NCBI RefSeq assembly: GCF_003610775.1 | Contig: NZ_RAQO01000008.1 | Coordinates: 248,001-312,000 of the forward strand | Direction of reading: 5' to 3' | Length of the DNA stretch: 64,000 nucleotides | Origin: Alginatibacterium sediminis | GTDB taxonomy: Bacteria > Pseudomonadota > Gammaproteobacteria > Enterobacterales > Celerinatantimonadaceae | Shown here: positions 1 through 7,605 of the stretch, piece after piece | Position numbering within the stretch: position 1 is the stretch's first letter | Layout: each line of letters opens with the position of its first letter | Notes under the pieces: model-generated | What the model saw: the letters and a program-made list of their open reading frames with translations, nothing else | The model's database searches: none | What the model was told of the DNA's origin: nothing | Position numbers and translations under genes: made by a program

Positions 1-911
1 AAGCTGATATCAGCACTGCGCAATATAACTTTAGCTTGCATATTGAGCTTGGATAATTCAGGGAACTCACCATCACGAGGGATAGCAGTATAAGACTCAA
101 TCAAGCGTCTCAGATCAGGTAGGCTTAGCTGCGCATCAATGACCATGGTGTCCATGCGCTGTGCTTCAAACATCACCAACTGCATATTAACTACTTGGTC
201 TTGTTCTACACTCACTTCGGCAATACGTGCATCAAAAGGTAAAACAAACTTAGTTTTAGATAACTCACGCTGAGCATCATCAACTTTAGCTTGATCAACA
301 TTAACCTGCGCCTTGGTTACCAATCTGTCGTCGGGCAACAACTTAATTAGGTTTTCCAAATCTTGAACTAATTTTTGTTGGCCTAAGTAGCTTATTTTCT
401 CAAGCTCCAACTCAGAGCTCGAAATCAAGTTTTTCTGTTTGAGTTGGTTCTTACGCGCAAGCTCGCCTTGCGAGAGCTTTAAACGTTGTTTTTCTAATGC
501 CAAGGTTGCTGCGTAGTTGCGCTCTTCTTGATCAATGCGCGTCAACTGGGTTTCACTTGCACGTAAATTCGCTTGCGCTTGGGCTAGTTTTAGCTCGTAT
601 TCGGAAGGGTCAATTTCAAGCAGCAATGTGCCTTGGTTGATAAAGCGTCCTCTTTCAAGGTCTGGATGCTTATAAATAATACGTCCGCTAACTTCAGCCA
701 CCGCTTGCAAAGATGTTTTGGGGCTAACCCGGCCAAAGGCTAAAATTTTCGGTGCTGAATCACTAAGCTCTAAAGCTTGTACTTCTACCAAACGACTCGC
801 AGGCTCGATGTCTTGAGTAGCTACTTTAGGCTCGGGCCGGGTGGCGATAAACAAAATGATGATGCCAACCGCGAACGCTGGAACAAATAGTAATTTACGG
901 GGTTTAATCAT
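1..911 (-). CDS. RND efflux membrane-fusion (HlyD-family) protein, 3' part missing
   Basis: This is the periplasmic adaptor that links an inner-membrane RND pump to an outer-membrane channel. I translated it by hand because it runs off the left edge. It begins MIKPRKLLFVPAFAVGIIIL, a membrane anchor, followed by a lipoyl-like half (the GRVSPKTSLQAVAEVSGRI stretch, then a segment ending LLEIDPSEYELKLAQA), a long coiled-coil hairpin rich in Q, E, L and K, and the return strand (LPFDARIAEVSVEQDQVV). About 303 residues are visible. Its start codon lies inside the end of the upstream TetR gene: ATG at 911 and the TetR stop at 904-906 share ATGATTAA, so translation is probably coupled. The pump gene should lie just outside the window. 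The family call is firm; the substrate is unknown. Confidence 0.88.
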   Translation of the reverse strand, partial: MIKPRKLLFVPAFAVGIIILFIATRPEPKVATQDIEPASRLVEVQALELSDSAPKILAFGRVSPKTSLQAVAEVSGRIIYKHPDLERGRFINQGTLLLEIDPSEYELKLAQAQANLRASETQLTRIDQEERNYAATLALEKQRLKLSQGELARKNQLKQKNLISSSELELEKISYLGQQKLVQDLENLIKLLPDDRLVTKAQVNVDQAKVDDAQRELSKTKFVLPFDARIAEVSVEQDQVVNMQLVMFEAQRMDTMVIDAQLSLPDLRRLIESYTAIPRDGEFPELSKLNMQAKVILRSADIS

Positions 912-1548
912 GTTCGGGTTTCCTCATCATTCCGTGTTTTAATAAGCTGACGTTATGCTGAAATAGTTGTTCTAAAGAGGCCTCATCTAGCCCTATTCCA
1001 TGTTGTTCTCGTATCATTGGCGGCATAATAAACGGGAAAACCGTCATACTCATAATGCTGAACAATGCCAAACTAGGGTTTATCCCGTCTCTCAAAAAGT
1101 CTTGCCCTGAAATATAGCTAGATATATCGGACTCAATCTTTCGAAACATATTGTTTCGAATGATTTGGTGTTCGCTATTGTTTTCGGGCAACGATGCCAA
1201 GCGAAATACCAGCAAAGGAAAGTCTGGATACTTTTGCATGACTTGATAGTAACGGTGCATAACACCGGTTAGCCCATCAAAATTCTCGGCTTTTTTAAGT
1301 TGTTTAAATTCATGAAAAATAGGCTGAGTTGTTTCAATGACCATGGCACTAAAGAGTTTATCTTTGCTGCCAAAATAATAGCGAATTAAACCCGCATCAA
1401 CACCAGCCTCTTTAGCAATACTACGGATAGAAACTTTGCTGTACTCTTGTTGAACAAAGCAGTTTCGCGCCGCATCAATAAGCCGCTCTCGGCTATGGCT
1501 TGGCGTACTTGGCCGTCCTACTGCGTTTTTATCCTTGGGAATGGACAT
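904..1548 (-). CDS. TetR/AcrR-family transcriptional regulator
   Basis: A 214-residue one-component repressor. The N-terminal helix-turn-helix is clear (RERLIDAARNCFVQQEYSKV, then IRSIAKEAGVDAGLIRYYFG and SKDKLFSAM), and the rest is the variable ligand-binding domain. I place the start at the ATG at 1548 (MSIPKDK) because AAGGA sits about seven bases upstream; a longer reading would need a TTG at 1569 inside the first operator palindrome. The gene overlaps the downstream efflux adaptor by 8 bases, so regulator and pump are co-transcribed. Three copies of one palindrome lie upstream, so it probably represses its own operon and is released by a pump substrate. The ligand cannot be told. Confidence 0.9.
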   Translation of the reverse strand: MSIPKDKNAVGRPSTPSHSRERLIDAARNCFVQQEYSKVSIRSIAKEAGVDAGLIRYYFGSKDKLFSAMVIETTQPIFHEFKQLKKAENFDGLTGVMHRYYQVMQKYPDFPLLVFRLASLPENNSEHQIIRNNMFRKIESDISSYISGQDFLRDGINPSLALFSIMSMTVFPFIMPPMIREQHGIGLDEASLEQLFQHNVSLLKHGMMRKPEHD

Positions 1549-1560
1549 TATGCATCCTTT

Positions 1561-1578
1561 ATTCTGCAACTGTAGAAT
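1561..1578. promoter_or_regulatory. Palindromic operator copy 1 (TetR site)
   Basis: ATTCTGCAACTGTAGAAT fits the symmetric pattern ATTCTRCA-NN-TGYAGAAT. It is the copy closest to the TetR start codon and overlaps its leader. The same palindrome recurs at 1592 and 1627. Binding by the adjacent TetR protein is inferred from position and symmetry. Confidence 0.7.
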
Positions 1579-1591
1579 ATCTTACACCTAA

Positions 1592-1609
1592 ATTCTGCAG
1601 GTGCAGAAA
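1592..1609. promoter_or_regulatory. Palindromic operator copy 2 (TetR site)
   Basis: ATTCTGCAGGTGCAGAAA is the second copy of the ATTCTRCA-NN-TGYAGAAT palindrome, 31 bp centre-to-centre from copy 1, about three helical turns. Only the last base departs from symmetry. It is the middle of three near-identical sites in the leader of the TetR/efflux operon. Confidence 0.7.
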
Positions 1610-1626
1610 TCCTTTAATTCCTAATT

Positions 1627-1644
1627 TTTCTACATTTGTAGAAT
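1627..1644. promoter_or_regulatory. Palindromic operator copy 3 (TetR site)
   Basis: TTTCTACATTTGTAGAAT contains the perfect core TTCTACA-TT-TGTAGAA. Its centre lies 35 bp from copy 2. It is the site nearest to the divergent photolyase operon, but still about 230 bp from that operon's first codon. Confidence 0.7.
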
Positions 1645-1710
1645 AATAGGCGCAATTAGCAAACAGAGATCAGAGGTGACTAACATTTCTCGCTGATTTT
1701 AAAGATAAAA

Positions 1711-1740
1711 TTGATCGCACTTTATGAATTTACGTATAGA
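1711..1740 (+). promoter_or_regulatory. Candidate promoter of the photolyase/lipid operon
   Basis: TTGATC (1711-1716) and TATAGA (1735-1740) are separated by 18 bases and could serve a housekeeping sigma factor. Read one base later, TGATCG with a 17-base spacer resembles the TGATC-type -35 element of RpoE/ChrR (ECF11) promoters that drive photolyase and cfa genes in Rhodobacter. It lies about 130 bp before the first gene. This is pattern matching only. Confidence 0.35.
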
Positions 1741-1871
1741 TTTAGTAGAAGGATTAAAGTGGTGTGACTTTAATTATAAATAAGCGAGTTGAACTTCAAG
1801 CTAAATGACTGCTTCAGTACAAATTTAGGCATTATGAGTTCAAACAATCGCCAGATCAGGAGTAGGGCTTT

Positions 1872-2819
1872 ATGTCAGAAAAAATACAGGTTGGTATAAG
1901 CGCTTGCTTAGTTGGCGATAAAGTACGTTTCGACGGCGGTCATAAACAAAGCCGCTACTGTTTAGATGTACTAAGTGAGTATTTCGAATATGTTCGTTCT
2001 TGCCCTGAAATGGCAATTGGAATGGGCACTCCGCGTAAAACCATTCGATTGCTGAAAGGGCCTGAACGTATTGAAGTTGTGGCTAGCGACGGCAGCTTTG
2101 AAGTAACCGACAAACTTCTTAACTACAGTGACGAGCGCGTTGAGCAGCTTGAACACCTTGACGGTTATATCGTTTGCGCCAAATCTCCAAGTTGCGGCAT
2201 GGAACGCGTAAGTGTCTTTGATCCTGAAAAGAACATGGGCAGCCGAGATGGCGTTGGAGTGTTTACTCGAAAGCTGATGGACCGCTACCCTTATTTACCT
2301 GTTGAAGAAGACGGACGACTTAATGATCCGCATCTGCGCGAAAATTTTATTACTCGAGTTTATGCCCACCAAGCCTGGCGGGAGCTAAAAGAAAGCGGCC
2401 TAACTGTCTCTAAAGTAATGAGTTTTCACTCTCGCTACAAGTACTTGCTTATGGCACACAATCAAGGTGCGTACCGGGAATTAGGCCCGATTGCGGCTAA
2501 GCTGAAAGGCAACGATGACCATGAAGGCTTCGAGTCCTACTTCCAAAGCTTTATGACGACTCTGAAATATAACCCTAGTCGTAAAAACCACAGTAACGTT
2601 ATGCAGCATTTGCAGGGGTATTTAAAAACCCAACTAAATGCCCGTCAAAAGCAAGAGCTCGGTGAGCAGATAGACAAATACCGCGAAGGAACCTTGCCAT
2701 TATTCGCACCACTAACCTTGCTGAAACACTATTTAAACGAGTTTCCCAATGAGTATTTGGCCATGCAAACCTATTTGGATCCGTACCCAGAAGCCTTAAA
2801 GCTTCGTTACGCTTTATAA
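1872..2819 (+). CDS. DUF523 (TudS-like) + DUF1722 (YbgA-like) fusion protein
   Basis: A 315-residue two-domain protein. The N-terminal half (about 5-145) is DUF523, the family of the thiouracil desulfurase TudS, with cysteines at 12, 30, 44, 102 and 108 in motifs such as ISACLVGDKVRFDGGHK and CAKSPSCGMERV; some of these should hold a [4Fe-4S] cluster. The C-terminal half (about 190-310) is DUF1722, as in E. coli YbgA, with the HSRYKYLLMAHNQ motif. E. coli ybgA also lies next to phr, and here the photolyase follows after 30 bp. It is probably the first gene of a ten-gene operon. Its physiological substrate, perhaps a damaged or thiolated base, is not known. Confidence 0.88.
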   Translation: MSEKIQVGISACLVGDKVRFDGGHKQSRYCLDVLSEYFEYVRSCPEMAIGMGTPRKTIRLLKGPERIEVVASDGSFEVTDKLLNYSDERVEQLEHLDGYIVCAKSPSCGMERVSVFDPEKNMGSRDGVGVFTRKLMDRYPYLPVEEDGRLNDPHLRENFITRVYAHQAWRELKESGLTVSKVMSFHSRYKYLLMAHNQGAYRELGPIAAKLKGNDDHEGFESYFQSFMTTLKYNPSRKNHSNVMQHLQGYLKTQLNARQKQELGEQIDKYREGTLPLFAPLTLLKHYLNEFPNEYLAMQTYLDPYPEALKLRYAL

Positions 2820-2849
2820 CGTTGACCAATTGACTGACAAGGATGCTGT

Positions 2850-4286
2850 ATGTCACTGCTATTGTGGTTTAGAAACGATCTTCGATTAGATGACCATCAG
2901 GCGCTGCAAGCTATGTTGGAGCGCAGCAAAGCCGAGAACCTTAGCTGCCGCGCTGTTTTTATAAGCACACCAAAGCAGTGGCAAGGGCACAACATCGCTG
3001 GTATTAAACTGGAACTTATCGAGGCACAGCTTAACCACCTAGCACGCTCGCTTGGCGAGCTTGGCATCCCTTTTGAAGTGCTAGCAGGCAGCGATTTTAA
3101 CAGTCAGCCACAGTTGTTAAAAAACTACTGCGATCGCTATCAAATTCAAGGTATCTACGCCAGTGTCGAGCCTGAAATCAATGAAATTAAGCGCGACCAA
3201 GCCGTCACCAATGTCGGCTTATCATTAACTCTATGCCAAGGACATTGCATATTGCCTACGGGTAGCGTGCTCAATCAGCAAGGTCACATGTTTAAGCGCT
3301 TTACACCTTTCAAAAAAGTTTGGCTTGAACACGTGAAGTTAGAAACTTGGTGCTGTTTTTCGCCCTTCAATCAACCGGTTCAACATGCACCAGCGCTAAG
3401 CAATTCAGAAGTTAATTTAGGGCTACCTGAACACGAGCAAGGTGCTATTGATTGCACTATTTGGCCTAGTGGTGATGGCAAGATACTGCAACTTGCACAC
3501 GACTTTATTCAAACCCGCGCTAGCCACTATCATCAAGAACGCGATATCCCAAGCTTGGATTCAACCAGCAAGCTATCGGCCTACCTGGCTATAGGAGCGA
3601 TATCGCCTCGCCGCTTATTAAACATGTTGCTACAACATGACCCACTATTATTTGAAGCCCACGACGAAGGCCACGACGAAGGCCAGCAAGCTTGGCTAAA
3701 CGAAATAATATGGCGAGAGTTTTACCGCCATCTCATTGTCGCCTATGCTCATTTATGTAAAGGGCAAAATTTTGTGAGTAACGCCAACCGTATCGCATGG
3801 CGCAATTCTCCCGATTTGTTTGAAGCATGGTGTCAAGGTAAAACCGGCTACCCGCTGGTCGATGCGGCAATGCGTCAACTGCTTGCCACCGGATGGATGC
3901 ACAATCGACTTCGGATGGTGGTTGCCAGCTTTCTAACCAAGCATTTATTGGTTGATTGGCGCCATGGGGAACGTTTCTTTATGCGGCATCTGATTGATGG
4001 GGATTTGGCCGCTAACAATGGCGGCTGGCAATGGGCTGCAAGTACTGGCTGTGATGCACAACCCTACTTTAGGATTTTTAATCCTATCCGACAAAGTGAA
4101 CGTTTTGATCCTCATGGGCACTTTATCCGTAAGTGGGTTAAAGAACTTAAAGACATTGAAGGGAAAGCTATTCACTTTCCTAACAAAGGCTTAGGTCTCG
4201 GGGATTACCCCAGCGCCATCGTCGACCATGCTCAGGCTCGCAAACTAGCCTTAGAAGAATTTTCGGTGATTTCAAACAAGTCGTAA
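2850..4286 (+). CDS. phrB: Deoxyribodipyrimidine photolyase (class I CPD photolyase)
   Basis: A 478-residue light-driven flavoenzyme that splits cyclobutane pyrimidine dimers. The N-terminal antenna domain starts LLWFRNDLRLDDHQAL. The C-terminal FAD-binding domain holds the family signature TGYPLVDAAMRQLLATGWMH, then RHLIDGDLAANNGGWQWAAS and STGCDAQPYFRIFNP, with the tryptophans used for electron transfer. Length is normal. A 12-bp tandem duplication adds HDEG twice near residue 273. It is the second gene of the operon; the next gene starts 17 bp downstream with its own GGAG site. Cryptochrome-like alternatives are less likely given the complete photolyase motif and the operon partners. Confidence 0.95.
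   Translation: MSLLLWFRNDLRLDDHQALQAMLERSKAENLSCRAVFISTPKQWQGHNIAGIKLELIEAQLNHLARSLGELGIPFEVLAGSDFNSQPQLLKNYCDRYQIQGIYASVEPEINEIKRDQAVTNVGLSLTLCQGHCILPTGSVLNQQGHMFKRFTPFKKVWLEHVKLETWCCFSPFNQPVQHAPALSNSEVNLGLPEHEQGAIDCTIWPSGDGKILQLAHDFIQTRASHYHQERDIPSLDSTSKLSAYLAIGAISPRRLLNMLLQHDPLLFEAHDEGHDEGQQAWLNEIIWREFYRHLIVAYAHLCKGQNFVSNANRIAWRNSPDLFEAWCQGKTGYPLVDAAMRQLLATGWMHNRLRMVVASFLTKHLLVDWRHGERFFMRHLIDGDLAANNGGWQWAASTGCDAQPYFRIFNPIRQSERFDPHGHFIRKWVKELKDIEGKAIHFPNKGLGLGDYPSAIVDHAQARKLALEEFSVISNKS
3660..3683 (+). repeat. 12-bp tandem duplication inside phrB
   Basis: CACGACGAAGGC occurs twice in direct succession, in frame, giving HDEGHDEG just before the conserved AWLNEIIWREFYRH segment. The insertion lies in a linker and should not disturb the FAD site. 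Confidence 0.85.
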
Positions 4287-4303
4287 ATCGGAGAGGTATC
4301 ACC

Positions 4304-4750
4304 ATGTCAGTATGTGAATCATTGACACAACAGGGTTTAGAGCGATTTATCGAACTTTACCAACAGCTCAATAAAGATAATTTGCACCGTCTGCATGAGA
4401 TATATGCCCCGCAAGTAGAGTTTAGTGATCCGATGCATCAAATTGATGGCTTGGATAATTTGAGCAAGTACTTTGAACAACTGTACTTAAACCTCGAACA
4501 CTGCGAATTTGTGATCGAGCAAAGCTTTATCAAGGATAGTTCTGCTAGTTTAGTTTGGACCATGAATTTCAAGCACCCTAAATTGAACAAAGGACAGATT
4601 GTCTGCGTGCCCGGAATGACTCATCTACAATTCCAAGACGATAAAATTATTTATCACCGCGACTACCTCGACTCAGCCACCATGCTTTACGAGCACCTGC
4701 CTGTTTTAGGATGGGCAATACGCTCAATCAAACAAAGGTTTGGTCAATGA
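4304..4750 (+). CDS. NTF2-like / SnoaL-like protein
   Basis: A 148-residue single-domain protein with the cone-shaped NTF2 fold pattern: helices at the N-terminus (LERFIELYQQLNKDNLHRLH), then YAPQVEFSDPMHQIDGLDNL, strands with conserved aromatic and acidic residues, and a C-terminal YLDSATMLYEHLPVLGWAIR. Close relatives sit between phr and the SDR/FAD genes of the same cluster in other gammaproteobacteria. The fold often holds a small hydrophobic ligand, but catalytic residues are not evident. The stop overlaps the start of the next gene (ATGA), so the two are translationally coupled. Confidence 0.8.
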   Translation: MSVCESLTQQGLERFIELYQQLNKDNLHRLHEIYAPQVEFSDPMHQIDGLDNLSKYFEQLYLNLEHCEFVIEQSFIKDSSASLVWTMNFKHPKLNKGQIVCVPGMTHLQFQDDKIIYHRDYLDSATMLYEHLPVLGWAIRSIKQRFGQ

Positions 4751-5532
4751 GTCACTGGGTATTAATCACCGGAGCTAGTTCAGGGATCGGCCATGCCTTG
4801 GTTTGTGAGTACATCAATGCCGGTTGGAATGTCATCGCATGCGGGCGCAGGCAGCAAGCCCTTGACGACTTGCATAGCTCACTGCGCGACAGCTCGCGAT
4901 TACATACTTTGGTTTTCGACATGAACCAACGCGACGCCGTAATGCAGGCCTCATTGAGTTTAGATGCGACCCTCGACTTGGTCATACTCAATGCGGGAAC
5001 CTGCGAATATATCGACAATCCGCATCAGCACTTTGACAGCAGCTTGTTTGAACGGGTGATACAAACCAATTTGATTGGCATGGCAAACTGCATTGAATAC
5101 TTTATGCCAAAGCTAAAGCGTCCTGGTCGGATTGCTCTAATGGGCTCAAGCTCAAGCTACTTACCATTGACTCGAGCTCAGGCTTATGGCGCTTCAAAAG
5201 CCGCCACCAGCTACTTAGCACAAAGCTTAGCCATTGATTTATACGCGCATCAAATTTCGGTCAGCCTTATTAATCCAGGATTTGTCGAAACCCCGCTTAC
5301 CCAAGCCAATGACTTTCCAATGCCCGCCATCGTCTCAAGTACCAAAGCGGCATCAATAATTCGCCAGCAACTCGACAAGGGTAAAGCAGAGATCCATTTT
5401 CCGAAGCGCTTTACCTTGTTGTTAAAGTTTATTGGCTTACTGCCCCAATCATGGTGGTTGCGACTCTCTCAAGCCATGCTAAACAAACAATCTTCGGCAG
5501 AGCCACCAACTTCGCATAAGGAACAATCATGA
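4747..5532 (+). CDS. Short-chain dehydrogenase/reductase
   Basis: A 261-residue NAD(P)-dependent oxidoreductase of the classical SDR family. It shows the nucleotide motif TGASSGIG (residues 8-15), the LNAG motif, a catalytic serine in MGSSSSYLPL, and YGASKAATSYLAQ with the active Tyr and Lys. The start is the ATG at 4747, which overlaps the previous stop; reading from 4711 has no ribosome site. The C-terminal hydrophobic stretch (LLKFIGLLPQSWWLRLS) may contact the membrane. The next start overlaps this stop by four bases. Its substrate is unknown; within this cluster a fatty-acyl or lipid intermediate is likely. Confidence 0.88.
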   Translation: MSHWVLITGASSGIGHALVCEYINAGWNVIACGRRQQALDDLHSSLRDSSRLHTLVFDMNQRDAVMQASLSLDATLDLVILNAGTCEYIDNPHQHFDSSLFERVIQTNLIGMANCIEYFMPKLKRPGRIALMGSSSSYLPLTRAQAYGASKAATSYLAQSLAIDLYAHQISVSLINPGFVETPLTQANDFPMPAIVSSTKAASIIRQQLDKGKAEIHFPKRFTLLLKFIGLLPQSWWLRLSQAMLNKQSSAEPPTSHKEQS

Positions 5533-6869
5533 AACGAATTGCTATCATCGGAACCGGTATCTCCGGCTTAGTTTGCGCACGTTTGTTACATCAAGAACAT
5601 GAGGTTCAAGTCTTTGAGGCCAATGACTACATAGGCGGACATACTGCAACCGTCGATGTAGAGACCCCGCAAGGACAATTTGCAATAGATACCGGCTTTA
5701 TCGTATTCAATGACCGCACCTACCCAAATTTTATTAAGCTTTTACATACGCTTGGCGTAGCTTATCAAGATAGCGAGATGAGTTTTAGTGTCAAAAATGA
5801 CAGCCAAAACCTAGAGTACAATGGTCACTCAATTTCAACCTTATTTGCTCAAAAACGCAATTATCTAAATCCAAAGTTTTATAGCTTAATTCGCCAAATT
5901 CTTAAGTTTAACAAGGCCTGTAAGCAACGCTGGCAAGACCAAGATATTAAGAGTGACGAAACTCTGGGTAGCTACATCAAGCAATTAGGGCTAAACGACT
6001 ACTTTGCTACTAACTATATATTGCCAATGGGAGCTGCCATTTGGTCAGCAAGCTTAGACGAATCGCAACAAATGCCACTCGAGTTTTTTATCCGATTCTT
6101 TGTCAATCACGGATTACTCAACGTCAGCGACCGACCTCAGTGGTTTGTAGTCAAAGATGGTTCGCGCAGTTATATCCCAGCACTAATTGCAGGCTTAGAA
6201 GAGCGCATCCACTTAAATTCCCCCGTTCAATCAGTTAAACGCCTTAACCAAGGCGTAGAATTGACAATCAATGGCGAGGTGCAGCACTTTGATGACGTGG
6301 TGTTGGCCTGTCACTCAGACCAAAGCTTGTCTATGCTAAGCGACGCCACTAACGACGAACAGAAAGTACTTAGCCAGCTTAAATATCAAAACAACGAAGT
6401 GGTTTTGCATACTGATGTTAGCTTACTACCAAAGCGAAGAGCAGCTTGGGCGGCTTGGAACTATGGACTAAATGGCGATAGCACCAGCGCAGCAGCGGTA
6501 ACTTACAATATGAATATACTGCAAGGACTCGACGAAAAAGCGCCCACGTTTTGCGTAACCTTAAACCAAACCCAATCGATTGACCCAAGTAAAATACTGC
6601 GTAGCTTTAATTACGCCCATCCCATGTTTAATCACCAAAGCATTCAGGCTCAACAGCAGCGTAATCTCATTTGTGGTAAGTCCAATACCCATTTTGCTGG
6701 GGCTTACTGGTATAACGGCTTTCACGAAGATGGCGTTCGCAGTGCCCTCGATGTTTGCCAGCGCTTTGGCCTTACCCTAGAGAGCTTGCTGAGTCCAAAG
6801 ACGAAACCATCGACTCAAACTATACCAAAGGTCGAACCGAGCCAAGTACCAGAGCCTAGCCATGCGTAG
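5529..6869 (+). CDS. FAD-dependent amine-oxidase-like oxidoreductase (NAD/FAD-binding protein)
   Basis: A 446-residue flavoprotein. The N-terminus carries the dinucleotide fold IIGTGISGLVCARLL with an acidic residue closing the second strand (VFEANDYIGGHTAT), then GFIVFNDRTYPNF, and a C-terminal FAD segment (HFAGAYWYNGFHEDGVRSAL). This is the flavoprotein always found with DUF1365 and the cyclopropane-synthase-like methyltransferase in light/singlet-oxygen clusters. Related Rhodobacter clusters are linked to furan or methyl-branched fatty acid formation, so acting on acyl chains of phospholipids is a reasonable inference, but unproven here. It overlaps both neighbours. Confidence 0.9.
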   Translation: MKRIAIIGTGISGLVCARLLHQEHEVQVFEANDYIGGHTATVDVETPQGQFAIDTGFIVFNDRTYPNFIKLLHTLGVAYQDSEMSFSVKNDSQNLEYNGHSISTLFAQKRNYLNPKFYSLIRQILKFNKACKQRWQDQDIKSDETLGSYIKQLGLNDYFATNYILPMGAAIWSASLDESQQMPLEFFIRFFVNHGLLNVSDRPQWFVVKDGSRSYIPALIAGLEERIHLNSPVQSVKRLNQGVELTINGEVQHFDDVVLACHSDQSLSMLSDATNDEQKVLSQLKYQNNEVVLHTDVSLLPKRRAAWAAWNYGLNGDSTSAAAVTYNMNILQGLDEKAPTFCVTLNQTQSIDPSKILRSFNYAHPMFNHQSIQAQQQRNLICGKSNTHFAGAYWYNGFHEDGVRSALDVCQRFGLTLESLLSPKTKPSTQTIPKVEPSQVPEPSHA

Positions 6870-7605
6870 TGCCATTTACCGCGGTAAAGTCAGCCACAAA
6901 CGCTTTGGTGCTAAAGAGCACCAATTCGCCTATCGAGTTTTCTATCTCGCATTAGACCTTGATGAACTTCAAGCGGTCGACAAGCTCGGTCCTTGGTTTA
7001 AGCTAGCACGCTTTGCTCCCCTGCAATTACGCCCGCAGGATTACCTAGATAGTCCAGAGCGTTTAGATAAACATTACGTTTGGAACCAAATCATCAAAAC
7101 CCATCCCCAAGCTCAAGAAACACCTCAAGGTCGGGTGGTTATGGTGGCTATGTTGCGTTGTTTTGGACTGTTTTTTAGCCCCGTTAATTTCTACTTTGCC
7201 TACGATGAACACGACCAAGCCACATGGATGCTTGCTGAGGTTAGTAATACACCGTGGAACGAACGTCACTGCTATGTGGTTGACTTAAAAGCGCCGCAAC
7301 CCAGCCCCAAAGAATTTCATGTGAGTCCATTTATGGATTTGGACATGGATTATCACTGGTGTGTTAGACCGCCGAGCGAACATCTTGCAGTTGATATAGA
7401 AAGTGTAAAAACAAATAAACTTTTTCAGGCCAAGTTACGTTTACAAAGATATGAATTAAGTAACCGTTCGCTACGTAATCAAGTTTTATCAATACCTTCA
7501 ATGGTTTTAAAAACACTGTTTGGTATTTATTGGCAGGCATTCAAATTGTTTTTTATCAAACGAATCCCATACGTAGCACATCAAAGTTCGATGGAGAAAA
7601 AATAA
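6862..7605 (+). CDS. DUF1365 family protein
   Basis: A 247-residue protein with the family start RSAIYRGKVSHKRFGAKEHQ and the blocks FSPVNFYFAYDE, LAEVSNTPWNERHCYV and FHVSPFMDLDMDYHW. The biochemical role of DUF1365 is not established; it nearly always sits between the FAD oxidoreductase and the Cfa-like methyltransferase, as here. It overlaps the FAD gene by 8 bases and the next start by one base (TAATG), with GGAG eight bases before that start. A hydrophobic run near the C-terminus (VLKTLFGIYWQAFKLFF) suggests membrane association. Confidence 0.9.
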   Translation: MRSAIYRGKVSHKRFGAKEHQFAYRVFYLALDLDELQAVDKLGPWFKLARFAPLQLRPQDYLDSPERLDKHYVWNQIIKTHPQAQETPQGRVVMVAMLRCFGLFFSPVNFYFAYDEHDQATWMLAEVSNTPWNERHCYVVDLKAPQPSPKEFHVSPFMDLDMDYHWCVRPPSEHLAVDIESVKTNKLFQAKLRLQRYELSNRSLRNQVLSIPSMVLKTLFGIYWQAFKLFFIKRIPYVAHQSSMEKK

